Shown here: positions 24,116 through 31,644 of the stretch, one piece after another
Position numbering within the stretch: position 1 is the first letter of the stretch
Layout: each line of letters starts with the position of its first letter
DNA from: Arsukibacterium sp. UBA5043
GTDB lineage: Bacteria; Pseudomonadota; Gammaproteobacteria; Enterobacterales; Alteromonadaceae
DNA length: 64,000 bases
NCBI GenBank assembly: GCA_002415085.1
Contig: DIBV01000011.1
Location: forward strand, 1-64,000
Direction: 5' to 3'
Made by a program: the position numbers and the translations under genes
Notes under the pieces: generated by a model
What the model was told of the DNA's origin: nothing
Database searches by the model: none
Seen by the model: the letters and a program-made list of their open reading frames with translations, nothing else

Positions 24116-24176
24116 GAGGTGAATACACCAGGCAATCTACTCACATAGTGAGGTGAATAGCAAGTACATTCACCTC
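24116..24176. promoter_or_regulatory. Triple GAGGTGAAT operator of the fic gene
   Basis: GAGGTGAAT occurs at 24116-24124 and 24150-24158, and inverted (ATTCACCTC) at 24168-24176, so the last two form a 9-base inverted repeat with a 9-base spacer. All lie 20-80 bases before the fic start, overlapping the probable core promoter. The Fic protein has its own winged helix, so it is the natural candidate binder. Confidence 0.6.
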
Positions 24177-24552
24177 AAACCTAAATGTAGAACCAATTTG
24201 AATTAACTGCGCCGTGAAAATTTCGTTTTCGATATGAACATAAAATGTGCTTAAAGCGTTCTGCTTAGGTGCGTGAAGCATACGATAAACGGTGGGTAAA
24301 GTAGTGAGTAAAACCTCTTGATTACCAGGTAAAATAAAACTATGCCAATGATTTTATAAAATTAATTACTCACAATCTATAAACAGATCCAGAATATTGA
24401 ATAAATCAACTTATTGAAGAGTGGTCTCGCCTGCGGTGTTTGTATCAGCTGCCATCTTTTTCTATCTCACGCTCACCGCATTTAGCATTTTTACCTATGC
24501 GCTCCGATGCTATAGTTCTGTCATCTGATTATTATGAGCGGAGTATTATTTC
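24177..24552. other. AT-rich spacer at the island edge
   Basis: This spacer lies between the fic operator and the peptidase gene. I see no supported gene. It is AT-rich (for example CAGGTAAAATAAAACTATGCC near 24331) and probably contains the peptidase promoter; no attachment site is obvious. Confidence 0.35.
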
Positions 24553-25473
24553 ATGGATAAAATTTATCATATTGGCACTGCCGGCCAGCCATGGGGCGAC
24601 GCAGAAAAAGCACAATGGCTCAGTGAGCAAAGTATTAAACGCAGTGTGTTTACTGAGGTATACCCGGCAATTGAGGCATTAAAAACAGATTTTGATGTGC
24701 AGCAGTATGGTGAGCTCGATTACCAGGCTGTCAGCGATAAGCGATATCCATTATATGCCGTCAAAAGCCGCAACTGGCAAAGCAGTAAGCCCACAGTGCT
24801 GATTACTGGCGGAGTCCATGGTTATGAAACCAGTGGTGTGCATGGCGCACTGCGTTTTATACAAACCAAAGCGAAAGCTTATGCTAAGCAGCTTAATATT
24901 CTGGTTTTACCCTGTATCAGCCCCTGGGGTTATGAAACCATTAACCGCTGGAACCCAGAGGCAATTGATCCAAACCGCAGTTTTGGCCCTGCCGGCACAG
25001 CTACTGAAGCACAGCAAGTGCGCAATTACTTAGCCAGCCTGAATACTCATTTTACGCTGCATATTGATCTGCATGAAACGACTGACAGTGACAATAGCGA
25101 ATTTCGCCCGGCTAAAGCAGCCCAGGATGGTACCGTTAACCATAACTGGAATATCCCCGATGGCTATTACACGGTAGATGATACTGAGCATCCTTGTCCT
25201 GCGTTGCAAAAGGCAATTATCGACAGCGTTGCAAAAATCACTCATATTGCCGAGCCCGATCAGGAAGGTAAATTAATTGGCGAACCGATCCAGCAGCGCG
25301 GGGTAATTAATTATGCCAAAGCAACACTGGGCTTATGCGGCAGCGTAACAGATGCATTACTGGTCAGTACTACAGAGGTGTACCCGGACAGCCCAAGCGC
25401 CACACCAGAGCAGTGTATTGAGGCTCAGGTGGCAGCCATAACTGGGGCACTGGATTATTTACTAAAACAATGA
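24553..25473 (+). CDS. M14-family metallocarboxypeptidase-like protein
   Basis: A zinc carboxypeptidase-type enzyme of 306 residues. Metal ligands fit M14: VHGYET near residue 90 supplies H and E, and HIDLHET near residue 170 supplies the second H; DPNRSF is the usual arginine site. There is no signal peptide, so a cytosolic peptide or amide hydrolase is more likely than a digestive enzyme. The exact substrate is unknown. It is monocistronic, with a hairpin after it shared with the PepSY gene. Confidence 0.8.
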   Translation: MDKIYHIGTAGQPWGDAEKAQWLSEQSIKRSVFTEVYPAIEALKTDFDVQQYGELDYQAVSDKRYPLYAVKSRNWQSSKPTVLITGGVHGYETSGVHGALRFIQTKAKAYAKQLNILVLPCISPWGYETINRWNPEAIDPNRSFGPAGTATEAQQVRNYLASLNTHFTLHIDLHETTDSDNSEFRPAKAAQDGTVNHNWNIPDGYYTVDDTEHPCPALQKAIIDSVAKITHIAEPDQEGKLIGEPIQQRGVINYAKATLGLCGSVTDALLVSTTEVYPDSPSATPEQCIEAQVAAITGALDYLLKQ

Positions 25474-25515
25474 GCTATTTAACCAGACGCTGCCCGCTTG
25501 AAAAACGTCCGTAGC

Positions 25516-26046
25516 TTATGGGCGTACGGAGCGGGCGTTACGTTTTTTCAGTTTGCTGCTGAGTGTGGTGTAAAGTAGCACCGCACCGCTGCACCACATC
25601 AGAAACAGCAGAATGCCGGCAGGCAAAAACAGCCAGAGCTTGGCAAAGTCGGCAAACCAACTGCCATCATGGATCGCCTCAATAATATCTGAACGGCGAT
25701 ATGCGACATGCAGAATATCGCCGGTCTGAGCATCAATTTGCGCTTCCCAGTCGTTACTGGCTACCACTTTCATAATGCCTTTGCCGGGGCGCACATCAAT
25801 GCGATCAATATGCTGCCATTCGCTCACCTGAAGTTCAGGTACCGTTTGCGCGATTTGTAATACTTGTTGAAAACTCAAAGCTGGCGTGGCACTGACGCCG
25901 GTCATTGTCGGCGGTTGCACCCAGGCAAATTGCTTTTTAACTTGCAGCAAAATGCCACTGCCAAACACAATCAGGGATGGGATAATAATTGCCAAGGCAA
26001 ACCATAAATGAAGCTGGCGGCTAACCTGTCGTAGTTTAGGATTCAC
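25516..26046 (-). CDS. PepSY-domain inner-membrane protein
   Basis: The 176 residues show one N-terminal membrane helix (LWFALAIIIPSLIVFGSGILL), a periplasmic PepSY-like domain (FQQVLQIAQTVPELQVSEWQ...DRIDVRPGKGIMKVV...AQIDAQTGDIL) and a C-terminal helix (LWLFLPAGILLFLMWCSGAVLL). Truncated relatives of siderophore-reductase (PiuB/FpvG) proteins look like this. It follows the TonB receptor by about 100 bases on the same strand, which fits a role in ferric-complex handling. A stem with GCCCGC/GCGGGC and TCCGTA/TACGGA overlaps its end. Confidence 0.75.
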   Translation of the reverse strand: MNPKLRQVSRQLHLWFALAIIIPSLIVFGSGILLQVKKQFAWVQPPTMTGVSATPALSFQQVLQIAQTVPELQVSEWQHIDRIDVRPGKGIMKVVASNDWEAQIDAQTGDILHVAYRRSDIIEAIHDGSWFADFAKLWLFLPAGILLFLMWCSGAVLLYTTLSSKLKKRNARSVRP

Positions 26047-26107
26047 TGCTGTGGCCCTTTTTTTAGAAAGTAAACGCGTTATCAGCGGTCAACAAAGTAT
26101 GCTTTAG

Positions 26108-26151
26108 CATGCAGCATACTTACATGCAAAATACTTGCATGCAAAATACTT
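26108..26151. repeat. Three 15-bp tandem repeats after the TonB receptor gene
   Basis: CATGCAGCATACTTA, CATGCAAAATACTTG and CATGCAAAATACTT start at 26108, 26123 and 26138 with a 15-base period. The third copy overlaps the TonB-receptor stop codon. This may have grown by slippage; a regulatory role between the receptor and the PepSY gene cannot be excluded. Confidence 0.7.
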
Positions 26152-28078
26152 AAAAGTGGTACTCAGTACTTAACACCCACTGCTGGCCGCGCGCATACGG
26201 CGCCAAATCGTCTCTGGATGTCACATAATAGGTATCGGTAATATTATTAACATTTAACGCCAGCTGCCATGCCGGTGTCAGCGCATAGCTGTAACCCATA
26301 CTCAGTACATTAACACTGTTTGTTGGCAGCTCTCCGGGTACGCGATCATCAGATGCGCTGCGATGCGTTAGGGCAACAAATCCCTCAGCCTTGCCGGCAT
26401 ACACTGACAGCGACATTCTATGCTGCGGCGGCACAATATCGGCAATCGGCTCACCGGCATTATTTTCAGCCGTCAGCCATTGACCGCCCAGTTTAAACTC
26501 AGCATCCAGGCCAACAACAGAGAACCTCTGGCTTAGCTGATAATTAACCCCGGAAATTTTTGCCCGATCAAGGTTTCTATACTGCTGCAGGCTTTGCGAC
26601 ACGCTAATGCGCTCGATATAGTGCTTAATGTCGTGATGAAATACTGACAGATAAAACGCTGACGATACCCCCTGATACGAAGCCCCCTGATACGATCTCC
26701 CCTGATAATGTAATGATACATCCAGATTGTTGGCTAGCTCTGAGCGCAAAGCCGGATCACCCAGCACCTGCCCCCTGGGTGTTATTCCACGGTAAAAACG
26801 CTCGGTCAGGCTGGGCACCCGATAGCCATGGCTAAGATAACCAGACAGCGCCCAGGTTGGCGATAGCGAATAGCGATATCCGACAAAGGCACTAACATTG
26901 CTTTGTTGTTCGGTATTATCGGTTAAATTGCTGCTTTGGGTGGTGGCCGACAGCCGCGCTCCCGCCGCCAATAGCCCAGATGCCACCCTTTTGCTGGTGT
27001 CGAGTGCACCGTAAAGCTCCCATTGCTGCGCATCCAGAATGCGCTGCTCTAACACAGAGGGGGCTGCAGCTGAGATGGCTTCCCGCTCATCAACCCGCAC
27101 ACCCAGGCGGGCATCAATACCGGTGCGCCAGTGTATAGCCCAGTCTTCTGCAGCCACAGTGGCAACGCTGTTACTAACATGCATGCCGGTATTCAGTGCG
27201 GTGCTGTCGAGCGCGTTAAATTGTCGTGATGGACGGGTAATATGAGTCGTCAGTTGCGAGTTATGGGCATATACCGTGGCGTTATGCCAGTTAAACACCA
27301 CTTTTGCCAGCGCGTGCTCATTGCTCGGGTAAAGGGTAAAACGGCTGGACGGATCATCAGCACTGGCTTTAGCAATATTATTTGCTGCAGAATATAGCAA
27401 TAACGCCTCGCGAACCCCGCCAAGTCCGGATTGTTTGCGCAAAACCAGGCTCTGTTGTTCAAACCGATCCTCAATTGGGTTTGCCCTACCATCTTTACTG
27501 TTATTAGCATGCTGATGATTTACCATCCAGCTGATATTGCTTGCTTCGTGTATGCCGCTGACAAGTAGTTCACGGTAGTCGTTATTGGTACCATAGCGTA
27601 GCGCAAGACTGGGTGATTGCGGTGTACGCAAGGTAAAGTCGATGCTACCGCCAATAGCACCGGCGCCCACCTGAGTTGATGCAACCGCCGGATACACCTT
27701 CACCTGCCCCACCATCGAGGGCGACAGAAACTCCGCCGCGCTGCCGGCACGTCGCTCGGTGTGGATCGGAATGCCTTCCACCAGCGTTTGCACCCGCCAG
27801 CGTGCCGATCCGCGAATATTAACGCTTTGCATCAGTCCGCCCTGGCCACTGAGATTGACCATCGGTAAATCCTGCAGCAGTGAAGCCAGACTATCTGTGC
27901 TAACGTGCGTGTGGTCGATGCTATTGGTGACGGCCAACACCTCAGTCGCCGGATGCTGAACATCAGGCGCCCGGCCAATCACTTCAATCCTCAGGATGTC
28001 TTGCACATTGTCTGGGTAAACCTCTGCTGCACTGAGGCAGCAGGGAACCAGTAAAAAAGAATAAAGAAATCTGGGCAT
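26150..28078 (-). CDS. TonB-dependent outer-membrane receptor
   Basis: The 642 residues have a signal peptide (MPRFLYSFLLVPCCLSAAEV), a plug domain (ATEVLAV, MVNLSGQGG, VNIRGSARWRVQTLVEGIPI, PSMVGQVKVYP) and a beta-barrel ending in STEYHF, the C-terminal Phe of porin-type barrels. It imports ferric or other large ligands with energy from TonB. The ligand cannot be read. The partner PepSY gene is downstream. A stretch of three YQGxS repeats lies within an outer loop. No convincing Fur box is visible upstream. Confidence 0.9.
   Translation of the reverse strand: MPRFLYSFLLVPCCLSAAEVYPDNVQDILRIEVIGRAPDVQHPATEVLAVTNSIDHTHVSTDSLASLLQDLPMVNLSGQGGLMQSVNIRGSARWRVQTLVEGIPIHTERRAGSAAEFLSPSMVGQVKVYPAVASTQVGAGAIGGSIDFTLRTPQSPSLALRYGTNNDYRELLVSGIHEASNISWMVNHQHANNSKDGRANPIEDRFEQQSLVLRKQSGLGGVREALLLYSAANNIAKASADDPSSRFTLYPSNEHALAKVVFNWHNATVYAHNSQLTTHITRPSRQFNALDSTALNTGMHVSNSVATVAAEDWAIHWRTGIDARLGVRVDEREAISAAAPSVLEQRILDAQQWELYGALDTSKRVASGLLAAGARLSATTQSSNLTDNTEQQSNVSAFVGYRYSLSPTWALSGYLSHGYRVPSLTERFYRGITPRGQVLGDPALRSELANNLDVSLHYQGRSYQGASYQGVSSAFYLSVFHHDIKHYIERISVSQSLQQYRNLDRAKISGVNYQLSQRFSVVGLDAEFKLGGQWLTAENNAGEPIADIVPPQHRMSLSVYAGKAEGFVALTHRSASDDRVPGELPTNSVNVLSMGYSYALTPAWQLALNVNNITDTYYVTSRDDLAPYARGQQWVLSTEYHF
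26663..26707 (-). repeat. In-frame 15-bp tandem repeat inside the TonB receptor
   Basis: Three copies of TATCAGGGGNNNTCG encode YQGRS-YQGAS-YQGVS in the receptor. The copies are near identical at the DNA level, so the repeat number may vary by slippage. The position in the barrel fits a surface loop. Confidence 0.75.
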
Positions 28079-28269
28079 TGAGCAGGCTATTTATTATACA
28101 ACAAGAATGACTATGCTTAAGTCAGCAGTATAAACAAGTCGGCAGTATGCCGAATGTTTTCTGCCGCATATTTCTGCTTGGTTAACGAAAAGCCGTTGAA
28201 CAGCCTGGTTATTCGCTTTAATCAGGTTAATGCTAAATAATTCTATTACAAAAACAATCCGGGGATCCT

Positions 28270-31200
28270 ATGAATTTTCTCTTTAAAGCCGCTTTGGTCA
28301 GCACCCTGTGTCTGTCCAGTGCGGTCTGTCTGGCTGCAGATGAATCCGACCAAGCTGCATTCAGTAAAAAAACATTTAACGCATTAGAATTTCGTAACAT
28401 TGGCCCGGCCTATATGTCGGGACGTATTGCCGATATTGCCGTTGATCAAACTAACCCCTCTACCTGGTTCACTGCCGTTGGTTCAGGCGGTGTCTGGAAG
28501 ACAACTAATTCAGGCACGACCTGGACCCCGATTTTTGACGATGAGTCAGTATACTCCATCGGTGATGTCACCATAGACCCGTCTAATCCTAATATCATCT
28601 GGATAGGTACAGGTGAAAACAGCGGCGGGCGCCACATTAGTTTTGGCGATGGCGTTTACAAATCGCTGGACGGCGGCAAAACCTGGAAAAATATGGGGCT
28701 GAAAAACTCTGAGCGCATTTCAGATATTATCATTCACCCGCAAAATTCTGATGTGGTCTGGGTGTCAGCGCAAGGCCCGCTGTGGTCCAAGGGCGGGCAA
28801 CGGGGTTTGTACAAAACCGTTGATGGTGGTGAAAACTGGACACAAGTATTAGCGCCTGCAGACGAATGGACAGGCGTCACGTCATTGCTACTTGACCCAC
28901 GTAACCCCGATAAGCTGTATGCCGCGACCTGGTCCCGCCAGCGTACCGTTGCCAGTTACGTTGGTACTGGTGAAGCGGCCGGTATTCACACTACTGACGA
29001 CGGTGGTAAAACCTGGACCAAACTCAAAACGGGTTTGCCAGAGGGCAATATGGGTAAAATTGGCTTAGCAATTTCACCCATGCAGCCAGACGTATTGTAC
29101 GCAACCATAGAAACCGATAATCGCAAAGGCGGGTTTTACCGTTCTGAAAATCGCGGTGCCAGCTGGCAGCGCGTGTCTGATGAGGTAGGAGGCGGCACCG
29201 GCCCTCATTACTATCAGGAAATTTTCGCCGACCCACATCAGTTTGATCGCGTTTATATCGCCAGTAACTACAGCAAAGTATCTGACGATGGTGGCAAAAC
29301 CTGGACACCGATTAACACAAAACGCAAACATGTTGATGATCATGCCATGGCGTTTCACCCGACCGATCGCGATTTTGTCCTGATGGGTTCTGACGGCGGC
29401 ATTTATATGTCACATGACCGGATGGCAAACTGGCGTTATATTGCCAACCTGCCGCTTACCCAGTTTTACAAAATTGCCGTAGACGATGCTAAGCCGTTTT
29501 ACACCATTTATGGTGGTACCCAGGACAACTCGACTCAGGGCGGCCCTTCGCAAACGAATCGCAGTGAAGGCATTAAAAATAAAGACTGGTTTTTAACCCT
29601 CGGCGGCGATGGCCATCAGCCAGCCATTGAGCCCGGCAACCCTAATATCATGTATTCCCAATGGCAACAGGGCAACCTGGCGCGGCGGGATTTAAAAACC
29701 AAAGAAAACGTCTACATTAAGCCGCAACCGCAGCCGGGTGATCCAGCCGAGAGATATAACTGGGATGCCCCGATTAATGTCTCAGCACACGATCCAAAAC
29801 GGCTGTATTTTGCGTCACAACGCGTCTGGCGCTCTGATGATCGTGGCGATAGCTGGGTGGCGGTATCTGCTGACCTGACCAAAAACGGCAATCGGATGCA
29901 CCTGCCTGTTATGGGCCGCACCTGGTCGGTAGAAGCGGGTTGGGACATCTATGCTATGTCTGAGTATCACACTATTGCCAATTTTGCAGAGAGCCCGGTT
30001 GATGAGAATATTTTATGGGTAGGTACCGATGACGGTCAGCTTCAGGTAACCAACGATGGCGGCAAAAACTGGAAAAAGATTGAGCTGGACGATATAAAAG
30101 GTGTGCCTGCAACCGCCTATGTTAACGATATTCGTGCTGATTTATTCGATCCGAACACCATTTACGTGGCATTGGATAACCACAAATACGGTGATTTTAA
30201 ACCGTACTTAATTAAATCTACCGATTTGGGCCGGAAATGGACATCACTGGCAGACACCTTGCCAGAGAAGCATCTGGTGTGGCGCATTGTGCAAGATCAT
30301 GTCAACAAAGATTTAATGTTTATCGGCACAGAGTTTGGAGTATTTTTTACCGTCGATGGCGGCAAAGAATGGCTGGAACTGGCAGGCGGCATGCCAACGA
30401 TTTCTACCCGGGATGTCCAAATTCAGCGCCGTGAAAACGATTTGGTTGCCGGCACCTTTGGTCGCGGTATCTACATTCTGGACGACTATACGCCATTACG
30501 TTCCTTAACCCCAAAAGCAATGGAACAGGCTGCGTTGCTGTTCGCGCCGGGCCGGCCGGTAAAGTGGTTCAGGCTTGATGATAACCATACTGACACCGAC
30601 GGCGATGATCGGTTCGTTGCTGAAAACCCGGCACACGGTGCAACCCTAACCTACTATCTGAAAGACAGCCTGCTGACTGATCAGGAAAAACGGCAGGAAG
30701 CCGAGAAGAAAATGGTCAAGGATGAAAAGTATCCGAAATATCCAGCCTGGGAGGCCATTGAAGCAGAGAATAACGCCGCTAAGCCCGCGGTGTATATCGA
30801 GATCACCGATAGCCAGGGCCAGGTGGTCAACCGCGTTGCCGGCGACACCAAAAAAGGCTTGCATCGCATTAGCTGGGATATGACCTTCGCGCCGCAAAGC
30901 GCCGTGGTAACGGTCAAAAAAGAGGATGAGCAAGACGACGGCTTTATGGCGCCTCCGGGTACCTACACCGCAACCTTGTTTCAACGGGTCGGCAGCAAAA
31001 TCTCGCAACTGGCCGCCCCGGTTGAGCTGACGCTGGAAGCGATCTACCAGCCGACGCTGCAAGGGCCGTCCTCAGCGCAGACTATTGCCTTTACCCAGCA
31101 GTTAATCGCCGCGGACAGACGTCTGTCTTCGGTCGAAGCCGTTTTTGAAGACTTGAGCAATACCCTGAAACTGGTCCGTGAAGCTATTAGTCATACCCCG

Positions 31201-31542
31201 GGAGACATCGCTAAGCTGGAGCAGCAATATGCCGCCATAGCTGATGAACTAAACGCCATTTCAACCGATATGTTCGGCTTGCAGTCGCGTGACAGAATGG
31301 GTATTAAACCGGCCAATATTGTCAGCAGACTGCGATACGCCATGTCTGCGTCATGGTCGTCGTATGGCCCAACCACCCAACACCAGCAGCAGCTTGGTTT
31401 TGCCCTCAGTGCGCTGGATAACGCTAGCTCGCGCATTCAAACCCTGCAAGGTTCAGTATTACCATCATTGCAAAATGCGATTGTCGACGCTGGCGGCCCC
31501 TGGACCCCCGGTATTAAGGTAATCGCTGAATCACAGCGTTAA
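28270..31542 (+). CDS. Secreted BNR/VPS10-like repeat protein (sialidase-like fold)
   Basis: A 1090-residue exported protein starting with a signal peptide (MNFLFKAALVSTLCLSSAVCLA). It has many Asp-box (BNR) repeats, with motifs such as SLDGGKTWK, TVDGGENWT, TTDDGGKTWT, SDDGGKTWTP, SDDRGDSWVA and TNDGGKNWKK, forming beta-propellers in the first 740 residues. The C-terminal 300 residues are helical with a possible coiled coil. Such proteins are usually annotated as glycosyl hydrolase, but no catalytic residues can be confirmed and the real substrate is unknown. It is monocistronic and ends with two hairpins. Confidence 0.85.
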   Translation: MNFLFKAALVSTLCLSSAVCLAADESDQAAFSKKTFNALEFRNIGPAYMSGRIADIAVDQTNPSTWFTAVGSGGVWKTTNSGTTWTPIFDDESVYSIGDVTIDPSNPNIIWIGTGENSGGRHISFGDGVYKSLDGGKTWKNMGLKNSERISDIIIHPQNSDVVWVSAQGPLWSKGGQRGLYKTVDGGENWTQVLAPADEWTGVTSLLLDPRNPDKLYAATWSRQRTVASYVGTGEAAGIHTTDDGGKTWTKLKTGLPEGNMGKIGLAISPMQPDVLYATIETDNRKGGFYRSENRGASWQRVSDEVGGGTGPHYYQEIFADPHQFDRVYIASNYSKVSDDGGKTWTPINTKRKHVDDHAMAFHPTDRDFVLMGSDGGIYMSHDRMANWRYIANLPLTQFYKIAVDDAKPFYTIYGGTQDNSTQGGPSQTNRSEGIKNKDWFLTLGGDGHQPAIEPGNPNIMYSQWQQGNLARRDLKTKENVYIKPQPQPGDPAERYNWDAPINVSAHDPKRLYFASQRVWRSDDRGDSWVAVSADLTKNGNRMHLPVMGRTWSVEAGWDIYAMSEYHTIANFAESPVDENILWVGTDDGQLQVTNDGGKNWKKIELDDIKGVPATAYVNDIRADLFDPNTIYVALDNHKYGDFKPYLIKSTDLGRKWTSLADTLPEKHLVWRIVQDHVNKDLMFIGTEFGVFFTVDGGKEWLELAGGMPTISTRDVQIQRRENDLVAGTFGRGIYILDDYTPLRSLTPKAMEQAALLFAPGRPVKWFRLDDNHTDTDGDDRFVAENPAHGATLTYYLKDSLLTDQEKRQEAEKKMVKDEKYPKYPAWEAIEAENNAAKPAVYIEITDSQGQVVNRVAGDTKKGLHRISWDMTFAPQSAVVTVKKEDEQDDGFMAPPGTYTATLFQRVGSKISQLAAPVELTLEAIYQPTLQGPSSAQTIAFTQQLIAADRRLSSVEAVFEDLSNTLKLVREAISHTPGDIAKLEQQYAAIADELNAISTDMFGLQSRDRMGIKPANIVSRLRYAMSASWSSYGPTTQHQQQLGFALSALDNASSRIQTLQGSVLPSLQNAIVDAGGPWTPGIKVIAESQR

Positions 31543-31548
31543 TAGAGT

Positions 31549-31579
31549 TTGCCCCTGTCTGCTAAAAAGACGGGGGCAA
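31549..31579. terminator. Stem-loop after the BNR gene
   Basis: TTGCCCCTGTCT and AGACGGGGGCAA pair as a 12-base stem with one wobble and a 7-base loop. There is no T run, so it may protect the 3' end or work with the next terminator. Confidence 0.5.
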
Positions 31580-31616
31580 CACTACAGGTAATTAAAACCG
31601 ATATACTTTCCGTTTG

Positions 31617-31638
31617 GCCCGCATGTCGCGGGCTTTTT
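31617..31638 (+). terminator. Intrinsic terminator after the BNR gene
   Basis: GCCCGC and GCGGGC form a stem with loop ATGTC followed by TTTTT. It lies 75 bases after the BNR stop and 7 bases before the end of the convergent cyclase gene. Confidence 0.75.
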
Positions 31639-31644
31639 ACCAGC

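Noticed and set aside
28079-28140. Fur box upstream of the TonB receptor
   Set aside because: AAGAATGACTATGC partly resembles a Fur half site but the 19-base consensus is too poorly matched to claim it.
30646-31062. 138-codon minus-strand frame in the BNR gene
   Set aside because: Antisense to a gene with continuous BNR motifs and signal peptide.
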